From Streptomyces geranii (GTDB lineage: Bacteria; Actinomycetota; Actinomycetes; Streptomycetales; Streptomycetaceae): a stretch of 64,000 nucleotides of DNA. Positions 8,369 to 16,645 of this stretch are shown here, one piece after another. Every line of letters starts with the position of its first letter. Position 1 is the first letter of the stretch. Under the pieces are notes generated by a model. The model did not search any database and was not told the DNA's origin. It was given only the letters and a program-made list of their open reading frames with translations. The stretch covers positions 99,234 through 163,233 of the forward strand of contig NZ_PJME01000018.1 in assembly GCF_002954775.1 (NCBI RefSeq), given 5' to 3'. Position numbers and translations under genes: made by a program.

Positions 8369-9096
8369 CGGCGCGCCTCCCCCGACTGCCGCCCCGGATC
8401 GACAAGCCGCCCCCGCCCGTCGATCGCCCACCCGCCGATCCGTCGAAGCGTGGCCGCCACCATCGCGTCCAGCGTCCTGCCCCCCTCCTCGGCCGAGGCC
8501 CCGGTCGGGTCGCCGAGGACGCCGGAGGGCGAGACCGCGCGGACTCCGTCGGCCATCAGGGCGGGCAAAAGGGCGGCCAGCGGGCGGGTGTTGCCCGCGA
8601 CGGCCGCGTCCAGGCGTACGCGGTCCGGGTCCAGGTGCAGCATCAGGGACGTCTCCGTGCGGCCGGCGTGGGCGTCGCCGTTGGGGGTTTCGCAGGCGGT
8701 CCACGCCACGGTGTGGCCCTCGGCGCGGAGTTGGGCGAGGGCCGTGTCGAGGGTCGCCGTGTTGCCGCCGTGGCCGTTGACGAACACCACGCGGCCCGCC
8801 CACAGGGCGAGGGAGCGCGTCAGCTCCACGACCACCGCGCGCAACGCCTCGTGCCCGATCGAGACCGTGCCCGGGAAGTGCGCGTGCTCGCCGCTCGCGC
8901 CGTAGGCGATCGGCGGCGCCACCCATGCCTCGGGCAGCACCTCCGCCGTGCGCTCCACGACGGCACGCGCGACGAACGTGTCCGTGTCCAGCGGCAGATG
9001 GGGCCCGTGCTGCTCGGTGGATCCCACCGGGACGAGGACCAGTGCGCCGGAGGACGGTACGGCGGGCCAGACGGCGTCCGCCAGGACGTGCGCCAC
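8365..9096 (-). CDS. mftE: Mycofactocin precursor peptide peptidase MftE (creatininase family)
   Basis: This is a 243-residue creatininase-family metalloprotease. In mycofactocin synthesis MftE cleaves the modified MftA C-terminus and releases the Val-Tyr-derived AHDP. The metal-ligand motifs are visible: VPVGSTEQHGPHLPLDTD near residues 23-40, VFVNGHGGN near 113-121, and DAHAGRTETS with the later Glu. The length equals that of the family. It follows mftD by 5 bp and overlaps mftF, so all are one transcript. The start at 9096 matches the family's short N-terminus. Confidence 0.94.
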   Translation of the reverse strand: MAHVLADAVWPAVPSSGALVLVPVGSTEQHGPHLPLDTDTFVARAVVERTAEVLPEAWVAPPIAYGASGEHAHFPGTVSIGHEALRAVVVELTRSLALWAGRVVFVNGHGGNTATLDTALAQLRAEGHTVAWTACETPNGDAHAGRTETSLMLHLDPDRVRLDAAVAGNTRPLAALLPALMADGVRAVSPSGVLGDPTGASAEEGGRTLDAMVAATLRRIGGWAIDGRGRLVDPGRQSGEARR

Positions 9097-9101
9097 CGTC
9101 C

Positions 9102-10313
9102 TCAGCCGACTTGGGCGGGCGGGGCCGCCGGTGCTTCACCGGCGCCCAGCGTCAGCGGAAAACCGGGCGGGATCACCAGGTCCTCGGGCGACAGCTCGTG
9201 GACGGAGGAGTGACCGAGGCCCAGTACCGCCGAGTCGAGGCCGCCGCGCAGGATGTCCAGCACATTCTCCACGCCCGCCTGGCCGTTGGCCGCCAGGCCC
9301 CACAGATAGGCGCGGCCGATCAGGACGGCCCGGGCGCCGAGGGCGAGGGCCTTCGCGACGTCGCTGCCGCGCCGGATGCCGCCGTCCAGGAGGACTTCGA
9401 CCTGGTCGCCGACCGCCGCCGCGACCGAGGGGAGTACGCGGATGGTGGCCGGGGTGGTGTCCAGGTTGTTGCCGCCGTGGTTGGACACGGACAGGGCGGT
9501 CACCCCGGCGTCGACCGCGCGTCTGGCGTCGTCGACCCTGGTCACGCCCTTGAGCAGGAAGGGGCCGCCCCACTCGGCACGCAGCCACTTGACGTCGTCC
9601 CAGGTCGGCGGCGTCGTCTGCATCCACTCGCCGTAGGCGCCGAAGAAGGTGGGCGAACCGCCGCCGGGGGCACGCAGGTTGGGCACGCTGAGGTCGGGGA
9701 GGCGGCCGGAGCGGGCGTACTGCCAGAGCCAGCCGGGCCGGGGCAGCACATCGGGGGCGAACCGCAGCGCGGTACGGAGATCGAGCCGCTCCGGGATCGA
9801 CGGGCTCCCCCAGTCGCGGCCGTGCGAGAACGACCAGTCCAGGGTGACGATGAGCGCCTTGGCACCGGCCGCCCGGGCCCGGTCCATGCGCTGGACCATC
9901 GTGTCGCGGCTGCCGCTCCAGTACAGCTGGAAGAACAGGTCCGGCTGGGCCTCGGCGACCTCCTCCACCGGCTTGCTGGCGAACGAACTGAGGCTCATGA
10001 CGACACCCCGGCTCGCGGCGGCCCGGGCGACGGCGACCTCGCCCTCCGGATGGACGGCCTGCACCCCCGTCGGCGAGATGAGCACGGGCAGCGCGGTGGG
10101 TACGCCCAGCACGGTCGTCGACAGATCGCGCTCGGCGTGATGCCCCACGACCCTTGGGGCGAGGCCGAGTTCGCCGAAGGCAGCGAGGTTGGCGTCGATC
10201 GTGCGCCCACGCTCGGACCCGGCGACGAGCGCGCCGTAGACCGAACGCGGCAGCCGCTTCTTGGCCCGGCGCTGCGCCTCGGCGACCGTCTCGAACCAGG
10301 GGTTCCTAGGCAT
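9102..10313 (-). CDS. mftD: Pre-mycofactocin synthase MftD (FMN-dependent, LldD-like)
   Basis: This is a 403-residue FMN-dependent alpha-hydroxy-acid dehydrogenase-fold enzyme. MftD oxidatively deaminates AHDP to give the redox-active dicarbonyl pre-mycofactocin. Typical elements in order are LISPTGVQAVHPEGE, SLSSFASKPVEEV, FFQLYWSGSR, LIVTLDW, FLLKGV and the active-site SNHGGNNLDTTPAT, followed by LLDGGIRRGSDVAKALALGA for the FMN phosphate. The ATG at 10313 lies 8 bp inside the mftC coding end, so translation is coupled. The match to MftD rather than lactate dehydrogenase rests on the gene order and the NHGGNN motif. Confidence 0.94.
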   Translation of the reverse strand: MPRNPWFETVAEAQRRAKKRLPRSVYGALVAGSERGRTIDANLAAFGELGLAPRVVGHHAERDLSTTVLGVPTALPVLISPTGVQAVHPEGEVAVARAAASRGVVMSLSSFASKPVEEVAEAQPDLFFQLYWSGSRDTMVQRMDRARAAGAKALIVTLDWSFSHGRDWGSPSIPERLDLRTALRFAPDVLPRPGWLWQYARSGRLPDLSVPNLRAPGGGSPTFFGAYGEWMQTTPPTWDDVKWLRAEWGGPFLLKGVTRVDDARRAVDAGVTALSVSNHGGNNLDTTPATIRVLPSVAAAVGDQVEVLLDGGIRRGSDVAKALALGARAVLIGRAYLWGLAANGQAGVENVLDILRGGLDSAVLGLGHSSVHELSPEDLVIPPGFPLTLGAGEAPAAPPAQVG

Positions 10314-11586
10314 GGGCCGTGTCCTTTCCTACGGTCGTCAAGTCCAGCCCGGCCAACGGGTGTTCGGCACATTCACTCACCGGCGGCCTGGCCGGTGACG
10401 TGACGGCTTCCCGGCGGGTGAGGACGAGATCCACCGTCGTCCTCTTCCTGCTGCCGGTCCCGCGCGAGTGGTCCCCGGACGGCTTGGGCACCCGGGTCCC
10501 GTCATCCCGCCGGGCCAGCAACTCCTCGCCGTACCCCTGCACACACTCGGGATCGGGCCCGTCGAGCGGCAGCCCGGTGAAGAACTTGGCCGCCATGCAG
10601 CCGCCCTTGCAGGTGTCGTAGAAGGCGCAGGAGGCGCAGGCCCCGCCGTGCTGCGGGGTCCGCAGCCGCCGGAACAGCTCGGAGTCACGCCAGACCCCCG
10701 AAAAGCCGTCCGCCGTACGGACGTTGCCCGCGAGGAACTCGTCGTGGATGGCGAACGGGCAGGCGTACACGTCGCCGACCGGGTCGATCAGGCAGACGAC
10801 GCGTCCGGCACCGCACAGGTTGAGACCGGGCAACGCCTGGCCGTAGGCGGAGAGATGGAAGAAGGAGTCCCCGGTGAGCACGTTCTCACCGTTGGCCAAC
10901 AGCCAGTCGTACAGCTCGCGTTGCTGCGCGGCCGTCGGATGCAGCTCGTCCCATACGTCGGCGCCGCGCCCGGAGGGCCGCAGCCGGGTCAGGCGCAGTT
11001 GGGCGCCGTAGCGGTCGGCGAGAGCCTTGAAGGCGTCCAGTTGGGGGATGTTGTGCCGGGTGCAGACCACGGAGATCTTGAAGTTGCGCATTCCGGCGGC
11101 GGCGAGGTTCTCCAGCGCCCGCAGGGCCGTCGCGTACGAACCGGCCCCGCGCACCGCGTCGTTGACGTCGGCGGTGGCGCCGTCGAGGGAGATCTGGACG
11201 TCCACGTAGTCGTTGCGGGCGAGGCGGGCGGCGGCGTCGGGGGTGATGCGGACGCCGTTGGTGGAGAACTTGACGCCCACGTGGTGGGCGGTGGCGTAGT
11301 CCAGGAGTTCCCAGAAGTCGGCGCGGACGGTGGGCTCGCCGCCGCCGATGTTGACGTAGAAGACCTGCATGGCCTCCAGTTCGTCGATGACGGCCTTGGC
11401 CTCGGCCGTGCTCAGCTCGCGCGGGTCACGTCGGCCGGAACTGGACAGGCAGTGGGAGCAGGCCAGGTTGCAGGCGTAGGTCAGCTCCCAGGTGAGGCAG
11501 ATCGGCGCGTCGAGCCCGCGCTCGAACAGGTCGACGAGCGGCGGTGGCGCGGGCGCGGTCATGGGAGCAGTCACAGGGGCAGTCAT
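10306..11586 (-). CDS. mftC: Mycofactocin radical SAM maturase MftC
   Basis: This is a 426-residue radical SAM/SPASM enzyme. It decarboxylates the C-terminal Tyr of MftA and forms the Val-Tyr cross-link. The [4Fe-4S] SAM site is C39-x3-C43-x2-C46 (CNLACSHC), and GGGEP follows for SAM binding. The SPASM region carries the further Cys ligands in CGAGRVVC, YACPF and CASCAFYDTCKGGC. About 55 residues after the SPASM domain, rich in Arg, Ser and Pro, are longer than I expect for MftC and may be disordered. The ATG overlaps the mftB stop (ATGA). Confidence 0.96.
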   Translation of the reverse strand: MTAPVTAPMTAPAPPPLVDLFERGLDAPICLTWELTYACNLACSHCLSSSGRRDPRELSTAEAKAVIDELEAMQVFYVNIGGGEPTVRADFWELLDYATAHHVGVKFSTNGVRITPDAAARLARNDYVDVQISLDGATADVNDAVRGAGSYATALRALENLAAAGMRNFKISVVCTRHNIPQLDAFKALADRYGAQLRLTRLRPSGRGADVWDELHPTAAQQRELYDWLLANGENVLTGDSFFHLSAYGQALPGLNLCGAGRVVCLIDPVGDVYACPFAIHDEFLAGNVRTADGFSGVWRDSELFRRLRTPQHGGACASCAFYDTCKGGCMAAKFFTGLPLDGPDPECVQGYGEELLARRDDGTRVPKPSGDHSRGTGSRKRTTVDLVLTRREAVTSPARPPVSECAEHPLAGLDLTTVGKDTAHA

Positions 11587-11879
11587 GGGGTCCTTCCGAC
11601 GACCATCGACGACTGGACGAGAACGGCCAACGCACGCCCGTAGCGCGGGAGTTCGTCCTCGCCGAGGCCCGCGCCCAGACAGGCGGCGCGGGCCGTGGGC
11701 GCGTCCGCGAGGGCCTGTACGACGGCCAGCAGACGCCGGTCCTTGAGGAACGAGAGCTTGCGGGTCCCGAAGTGGTAGAGCAGCGCGCCGAAGGGTTCCG
11801 GGCGCACGGAGACCTGTGGATGCAGGTCCCAGGCACGGTCGAGGTCCATGGCGATCGTCGCGGAGTCCGTCGTGGTCAT
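11583..11879 (-). CDS. mftB: Mycofactocin RRE chaperone MftB
   Basis: This is a 98-residue peptide chaperone with the RiPP recognition element (PqqD-like) fold that presents MftA to MftC. Typical features are the VSVRPEPFGALLYHFGTRKLSFLK strand region and the C-terminal helix. The start is ATG at 11879, 8 bp after the mftA stop. A GTG at 11903 inside the end of mftA would add 8 residues and is the alternative. No clear Shine-Dalgarno is visible, so coupling to mftA translation is likely. Confidence 0.93.
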   Translation of the reverse strand: MTTTDSATIAMDLDRAWDLHPQVSVRPEPFGALLYHFGTRKLSFLKDRRLLAVVQALADAPTARAACLGAGLGEDELPRYGRALAVLVQSSMVVGRTP

Positions 11880-11887
11880 GGCGGGGC

Positions 11888-12025
11888 CTAGTAGACGCCG
11901 CACATGCCGTCGATGGAGACCTCTTCGATCAGGTCGTCCGCCTCGATCAGCGACTGTTCGTCCGTGTTCTCCTCGTCCTGGATCTCGGTGGCCGGGACGG
12001 GCGAGGTGGCGTGAAGCTGGCTCAT
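11888..12025 (-). CDS. mftA: Mycofactocin precursor peptide MftA
   Basis: This is a 45-residue acidic leader peptide that ends in the diagnostic core I-D-G-M-C-G-V-Y, the substrate whose last Val and Tyr become the cofactor. The leader is rich in Asp/Glu (EEVSIDG before the core), as in mycobacterial MftA. The start is ATG at 12025 with AAGGAG 8 bp upstream. An upstream in-frame extension is possible but lacks a ribosome site. It is the first gene of the leftward operon mftABCDEF, and mftG starts 43 bp away on the other strand. Confidence 0.96.
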   Translation of the reverse strand: MSQLHATSPVPATEIQDEENTDEQSLIEADDLIEEVSIDGMCGVY

Positions 12026-12068
12026 GCGACTCTCCTTGACGACGCTCCCATCGGACCCCTGGAGACTA

Positions 12069-13682
12069 ATGGCACCAAGTGCCGAAAGTGAAGAGCCCGT
12101 ACCGGCGCACCCCGATGTCATCGTGATAGGGGCCGGCGGCAGCGGAGCGGCACTCGCGGCCCGGCTGTCCGAGGACCCCGATCGCACGGTGCTGGTACTG
12201 GAGTCGGGACCAGTTCCGCAGCAACTCTCGGCGTTCCCGGCGGAGTTGCTGGACGCCCGCCTCGTCCCCGGCGCCCGGCCCGGCCATCCGGCGGTCCAGC
12301 GCTACCCGGCGCACCTCACACCGGACCGGCCGTACACGGTCGTCCGAGGCCGCTTCCTCGGCGGCTCGACCACCGTCAACGGCGGCTACTTCGTCCGGGC
12401 CCGACGCGAGGACTTCGACCGGTGGTCGGCGGCGGGCGGTACGGCCTGGTCGTACGAGGGCGCACTGCCGTTCCTGCGGGCGCTGGAGACCGATCTCGAC
12501 CTGGGCGCAGACGAGTTGCACGGATCGGAAGGACCGGTCCGGATCCGCCGTACGGACCTGCGACACCCGGCGGCCGACGCGTTCCGGGCAGCGGCCCTCC
12601 AACTGGGCTTCCCGTCGGAACCCGACAAGAACGCCCAGCAGCCACCGGGTTTCGGCCCGGTCCCGTCCAACGCGGTGGACGGAGTACGCCTCAACACCGG
12701 GATCAGTTACCTGCTGCCGGTGCTCGACCGCCCCAACTTGACGGTGCGGGGCGGCAGTACAGTCCAGCGGATCGTCATCGAGCACGGCCGCGCGACGGGC
12801 GTGATCGTCGAACGAGCCGAACGCGACGGGCACCCCCGGATCGATGGGCGCGATGGGCGCGATGGGCACCGCGAGATCCTGCGGTGCGGCGAAGTCGTCC
12901 TGTGCGCGGGGGCGTTGCGCTCCCCCCAACTGCTGCACCTCTCGGGCATCGGCCCGCGCGACGAACTGGCCCGCCTGGGCATCCCCGTAGTCCGGGACGC
13001 CCCGGCCGTCGGGGTCAGCTTCGGCGATCACCCCCAGATCGCACTGGAGTGGACTCCCCGCCCCCCGCTCCCCCACCCCGAACCGCCGGCCGACTCCTGG
13101 CTCGGCGGCGCCCTGCACCTGCCGTCGTCGGACGGCACCCACCCGGACGGCGACCTGGAGATCCTGCAGTCGCTCGCCCCCCTGCGCGCACTGACCGACG
13201 GAACGCCGAACCTCCCCGACGAACCGCTCGCCCCCCTCGCGTTCCTGGTGTCCGTACAGTCACCGGTCCTGGGGGGCCGCATGCGCACCTGCTCCCCCGA
13301 CCCCGCCGTACCTCCGAGGCTCGACTACAACTACCTACGAACCCCCGAGGACAGACGCCGGATGCGGGAGGCGGTCCGCACGACGGCAGCACTGCTCGCC
13401 ACCCCCGCCTTCAAGACGCTGTCCGACGGCCTCGTGGACCCGGGCCCCGAGGTCCTGCACGACGACCGCTCACTGGACACCTGGATCCACACCCACCTGG
13501 GCACCTCCCACCACACCTGCGCCACGATCCCGATGGGCCCGGCGGTCGACCCCTACGGGAAGGTGCACGGCATAGACGCCCTACGAGTAGCGGACACCTC
13601 GATCCTCCCCACGCCCCCACTACGGGGCCCGGCGGCGACGGCGGTCCTGATCGCGGAGATCATCGCCCAAGCGATGGGATGA
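12069..13682 (+). CDS. mftG: Mycofactocin dehydrogenase MftG (GMC oxidoreductase)
   Basis: This is a 537-residue FAD-dependent GMC oxidoreductase. MftG is thought to re-oxidise mycofactocinol and pass electrons toward respiration. The FAD Rossmann motif is VIGAGGSGAALAARL near residue 18. RGRFLGGSTTVNGGYFVR and LCAGALRSPQLLHLSGIG are GMC signatures, and the C-terminal SHHTCATIPMG carries the active-site His. The ATG at 12069 has GGAG 4 bp upstream; an earlier in-frame ATG at 12024 would overlap mftA. An Arg/Asp/Gly run near residues 255-265 (RIDGRDGRDGHRE) comes from a short DNA duplication. It is divergent from mftA. Confidence 0.92.
   Translation: MAPSAESEEPVPAHPDVIVIGAGGSGAALAARLSEDPDRTVLVLESGPVPQQLSAFPAELLDARLVPGARPGHPAVQRYPAHLTPDRPYTVVRGRFLGGSTTVNGGYFVRARREDFDRWSAAGGTAWSYEGALPFLRALETDLDLGADELHGSEGPVRIRRTDLRHPAADAFRAAALQLGFPSEPDKNAQQPPGFGPVPSNAVDGVRLNTGISYLLPVLDRPNLTVRGGSTVQRIVIEHGRATGVIVERAERDGHPRIDGRDGRDGHREILRCGEVVLCAGALRSPQLLHLSGIGPRDELARLGIPVVRDAPAVGVSFGDHPQIALEWTPRPPLPHPEPPADSWLGGALHLPSSDGTHPDGDLEILQSLAPLRALTDGTPNLPDEPLAPLAFLVSVQSPVLGGRMRTCSPDPAVPPRLDYNYLRTPEDRRRMREAVRTTAALLATPAFKTLSDGLVDPGPEVLHDDRSLDTWIHTHLGTSHHTCATIPMGPAVDPYGKVHGIDALRVADTSILPTPPLRGPAATAVLIAEIIAQAMG
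12071..12083. promoter_or_regulatory. Palindrome between mftA and mftG, candidate MftR operator
   Basis: GGCAC-CAA-GTGCC is a perfect inverted repeat with a 3-bp centre. It lies about 45 bp upstream of the mftA start and overlaps the mftG ATG. On the mftA strand it falls between weak -35 (TTCACT) and -10 (TTAGTC) candidates 17 bp apart. A TetR-type repressor site here would control both genes. The assignment to MftR is inference. Confidence 0.4.
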
Positions 13683-13729
13683 ACCGCGCTGGTCAGGCGG
13701 TCCGTCGACTACGGACGGCGGGGCCGGCC

Positions 13730-13757
13730 GAAAGGCAGGGGCGCAGCCCCGCCTTTC
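13730..13757. terminator. Hairpin between convergent mftG and mftR
   Basis: GAAAGGC at 13730-13736 pairs with GCCTTTC at 13751-13757, and GGGGC pairs with GCCCC inside it around a GCA loop, with one bulged A. It is placed to terminate both mftG and mftR and is directly followed by a dispersed repeat. Confidence 0.65.
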
Positions 13758-13758
13758 A

Positions 13759-13803
13759 GGGGCGCGGGGAACTGCGCGACCAGCCCCCACCGACCCGCGG
13801 CCA
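13759..13803 (+). repeat. Dispersed Streptomyces intergenic repeat, copy 1
   Basis: The core GGGGCGCGGGGAACTGCGCG is followed by ACCAGCCCCCACCGACCCGCGGCC-type sequence. The same element recurs at 20129 and 30066 in the same orientation. I recall near-identical sequences in many Streptomyces intergenic regions. Confidence 0.7.
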
Positions 13804-13823
13804 ACGAACCGCCGAAGCTCACT

Positions 13824-14480
13824 TCACCCCTCGAACCCCTCGAACCCCACCGCAAGCTGCCCCACAGCCCGATCCAACAACACACCCAGATCCGCGCCCT
13901 CGTCACCCAACCAGTGCTCGTACGCAGCGATACACGCGGCCAACGCCGCATGCCCCAGCAGCCGGGGCAACAGGTCGGACACCGGCACCCCCATCCGCCG
14001 CGCCGCGAACGCAGTGACATGCTCCCGCCACGTCGTGTACCGCACCGTCGAGTCCGCCTGCAGCGTAGGCACCCGCAGAATGAGCGTCATCCGCTCCCGA
14101 TGCCACGGCACCACCGCCGGGTCGAACCGGTTGAACTCGACCACGACCCCCCGCAACGCGTCCATCATCGGTACGCCAGGATCGGTCGCCGCCAGCAGAT
14201 CCTCAAGCCTCAGCAGCTGCTCCTCGAAGTCGCCCCACACGAGGTCGTTCTTGGAGGCGAAGTAGCGGAAGAAGGTACGCCGGCCGATCCCGGCGGCGGC
14301 GGCGATGTCGTCGACCGTCGTCGCGTCGAAACCCTGCCGGGCGAACAGTTCGAAGCCCAGGCGTTCGAGCGCGGCCCGTGAGGTCACCCGGGGCCGCCCC
14401 GTACGGCTCACCCCGACCCGGGCGTCTCCGCCCGCCACGCTCTCCCGCCGTCCCGTGTCAGCAACCACACCGCACATCAT
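13824..14480 (-). CDS. mftR: Mycofactocin system TetR-family regulator MftR
   Basis: This is a TetR-family repressor. In mycobacteria MftR represses the mft operon and responds to long-chain acyl-CoA. The DNA-binding helix-turn-helix is clear: ALERLGFELFARQGFDATTVDDIAAAAGIGRRTFFRYFASKNDL. The ligand domain has the MftR-like PWHRERMTLILRVPTLQADS segment. The start is uncertain: ATG at 14480 gives 218 residues, while GTG at 14411 gives 195, closer to the usual family size; neither has a good ribosome site. It is convergent with mftG. Confidence 0.9.
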   Translation of the reverse strand: MMCGVVADTGRRESVAGGDARVGVSRTGRPRVTSRAALERLGFELFARQGFDATTVDDIAAAAGIGRRTFFRYFASKNDLVWGDFEEQLLRLEDLLAATDPGVPMMDALRGVVVEFNRFDPAVVPWHRERMTLILRVPTLQADSTVRYTTWREHVTAFAARRMGVPVSDLLPRLLGHAALAACIAAYEHWLGDEGADLGVLLDRAVGQLAVGFEGFEG

Positions 14481-14599
14481 GCATCGGGCGGGCGGAATCA
14501 CCGCACGCCGTCCGCTGTTGTCCCGCACAGCAGTTCTCGCACGAGTACGAGTACGTGTACGAGGACGACGACAACGAGTGCGTACCAAGGAGGCCGGGC

Positions 14600-15013
14600 G
14601 TGTACGGCGACCCAGCGACGATCGGCAAGATCCTGACCCAGCTCGGCGACACCTGGGCCATCGTGGGCCTGTCGTCGAACGAGCGGCGGGCCGCGTACGG
14701 CGTGGCCGCGGTGCTCCAGCGCTACGGCAAGCGGATCATCCCCGTCCACCCGAAGGCCGAGACGGTCCACGGCGAACAGGGCTACGCCTCGCTCGCCGAC
14801 ATCCCCTCGGACATCCACGTCGACGTCGTCGATGTCTTCGTGAACAGCGACCAGGCCGGTCAGGTCGCCGACGAGGCCGCCGCGATCGGCGCCAAGGCCG
14901 TCTGGTTCCAGCTCGGCGTCATCGACGAGAAGGCGTACGAGCGCACCCGCGCCGCCGGACTCGACATGGTCATGGACCGCTGCCCGGCCATCGAGATCCC
15001 GCGCCTCGGCTGA
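14600..15013 (+). CDS. CoA-binding domain protein (YccU-like)
   Basis: This is a 137-residue single-domain protein with a Rossmann-type CoA-binding fold, like YccU/YneT. It shows WAIVGLSSNERRAAYGVA (nucleotide loop), IIPVHPKA, DVVDVFVNSDQ and AVWFQLGVIDEKAYERTRAAGLDMVMDRCPAIE. The last segment, with a conserved Cys, is typical. The start is GTG at 14600 with AAGGAGG upstream; earlier in-frame ATGs lie in low-complexity DNA. The gene stands alone and its physiological role is not established in the family. Confidence 0.9.
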   Translation: MYGDPATIGKILTQLGDTWAIVGLSSNERRAAYGVAAVLQRYGKRIIPVHPKAETVHGEQGYASLADIPSDIHVDVVDVFVNSDQAGQVADEAAAIGAKAVWFQLGVIDEKAYERTRAAGLDMVMDRCPAIEIPRLG

Positions 15014-15043
15014 CGCGTGATCCCGGCGGCACCGGTACGGAGA

Positions 15044-16534
15044 TCACCGCCCCCGCCGACGCAGCAGCAGAAGCCCGCCCGCGAGCGCGGTGACACCGGT
15101 CGCCGCGGTCCAGGCGACGACGTCGGTCGTACCGGTAGCGGCGAGATCGTCACCCTTGCCACCTTGAGGAGTGGCACCCCCGACCGGACGCGCACCCGCA
15201 GCAGGACTCGCTTCAGAAGACACACCAGGAGTCACGTCAGGAGCGGAGTCAGCAGGCGCGTCAGAAGTCGCGTCCGGACCAGGACTGACGCCACTCCCAC
15301 TCCCCTTCTCCCGACTGAACGCCAGCGTCCCGAACCCCAGTTGGTCGTACCCGCCGCTGTTGGGCCCGTAGTCGCCACCGCCGCCCTCGGGCGAAGCCTG
15401 GGCGGCGATCCGGGTCAGGTAGGTCGCGGACAGCCCACGCCGCTTGGTGTAGTGGTTGGCGATCATGGCCCAGATCGGGCGGGTCATCGCCGGGTCCACC
15501 GCAGCGGCAGCCGACGCGGTCTCGCTGCCCGACCAGCCGTTGATCGCGCCCTTCTTGCGGGTGTTGGCCGTGTACGGCACCTCGCCGCCCATGCTCCACT
15601 TCGCCACGTACTGGGCGCCCTTGAGGAAGCGGCTGTCGTCGTAGCCGTACAGGTCGATGCCCTGGTTCCAGGCCATCTCGCAGACCGTGCCCATCAGTCC
15701 GACGCCGAGCAACGCGTGCCCCTGGTCGCGGCCCGCCTCGATCCATTCGCCGAGTTCGAGCCCCTGGTCGTCGTACACGACGGGGACGGCGTTCCTGACC
15801 GAGCCCATGCCCGCGCCGTTCTTGAAGTACTCGACGGCCCGGTCGATCTTGGCGCGGTCGTCGCAGAGGATGCCGACGGCCAGGACACAGGCGATTGCCG
15901 TGAGGTCCCAGTTGGCCCAGTAGTTGCTGATGACGGCGCCGTTGTGGTTGGCCAGGAAGTCCTCGCTGAGCGGGTGGAAGACGTCCAGCATCATCTTCTG
16001 GAAGCGGGCGAGGTCGAAGTCGGCGTGGTCACGGACGAGTTCGGCCGCGTTGGCGAACTGGTAGCCGTACAGGCCCGCCGCGAGGAACCGGTCGGCGGAG
16101 CCCTGCAGTGAAGTGAGCGTCGCCGACCAGGCGTTGAGGATCGCGACGGCGGTGTCGCCGTACGCGCTCTCGCCGGTGACGTGCCAGCGCAGGGCGTTCT
16201 GGTAGGCCGCGTGGATGTCGTTGTAGAGGGTCCGGTAGTTCTGCGGTGAGCCGCTGCCCCGGTAGACGACGGCCTGCGGGTTGGCCGTCCAGCCGCTCTG
16301 CGCATGGGAGTTGGCGGTCAGCCGGGCGAAGCCCGCGGTGTACGGCGCCGCCCCGGCCCGCACCTTCTTCGCCATCCGGTCCAGATCCGTCCGGGTGTGC
16401 AGCATGCCCGGGTGTACGAGACTCGCGCCGGCCGCCGTGGCCTGCGGGGCGGCGAGGGTCGTACCGATGGCGACGGCGCCCGCCGTCGCACCGGTGAACT
16501 TCAGCATGCCGCGACGACTGATCCTTGTGTTCAA
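15044..16534 (-). CDS. TAT-exported alginate-lyase-like protein with LAxTG sortase anchor
   Basis: This is a 496-residue surface protein. The N-terminus has the twin-arginine motif SRRGMLKF followed by a hydrophobic segment and an Ala-rich cleavage region. The body (about residues 40-400) is an alginate-lyase-type alpha-helical domain, with SNYWANWDLTAIA, GRDQGHALLGVG and YGYDDSRFL segments. A Ser/Pro/Ala-rich spacer follows, then LAATGTTD, a hydrophobic stretch and the tail RRRGR, which is the LAxTG sorting signal of class E sortases. The TTG at 16534 is chosen because AAGGA lies 8 bp upstream and it places the RR motif correctly. The natural polysaccharide substrate is unknown. Confidence 0.82.
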   Translation of the reverse strand: MNTRISRRGMLKFTGATAGAVAIGTTLAAPQATAAGASLVHPGMLHTRTDLDRMAKKVRAGAAPYTAGFARLTANSHAQSGWTANPQAVVYRGSGSPQNYRTLYNDIHAAYQNALRWHVTGESAYGDTAVAILNAWSATLTSLQGSADRFLAAGLYGYQFANAAELVRDHADFDLARFQKMMLDVFHPLSEDFLANHNGAVISNYWANWDLTAIACVLAVGILCDDRAKIDRAVEYFKNGAGMGSVRNAVPVVYDDQGLELGEWIEAGRDQGHALLGVGLMGTVCEMAWNQGIDLYGYDDSRFLKGAQYVAKWSMGGEVPYTANTRKKGAINGWSGSETASAAAAVDPAMTRPIWAMIANHYTKRRGLSATYLTRIAAQASPEGGGGDYGPNSGGYDQLGFGTLAFSREKGSGSGVSPGPDATSDAPADSAPDVTPGVSSEASPAAGARPVGGATPQGGKGDDLAATGTTDVVAWTAATGVTALAGGLLLLRRRGR

Positions 16535-16614
16535 AGCTGCGGTCCTTGAATCGGGGGGTGCGGTGCGTACGGAGAGGAGACGCGCCCCAGGACCGCCGAT
16601 AACGAAAAGTGCGG

Positions 16615-16645
16615 TTACCCAACCAGGCACGGCAGTCGACATAAT
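16615..16645 (+). promoter_or_regulatory. Candidate promoter of pobA, possibly leaderless transcript
   Basis: TTACCC (16615-16620) and CATAAT (16640-16645) form a -35/-10 pair with a 19-bp spacer. The -10 box abuts the first GTG, so transcription would begin near the second GTG at 16652 and give a leaderless message. No ribosome site is visible before either codon. Confidence 0.4.

Noticed and set aside
14521..14590. GTACGAG/GACGAC run as a structured repeat element
   Set aside because: It is a short low-complexity stretch upstream of the CoA-binding gene with no clear period or inverted structure.
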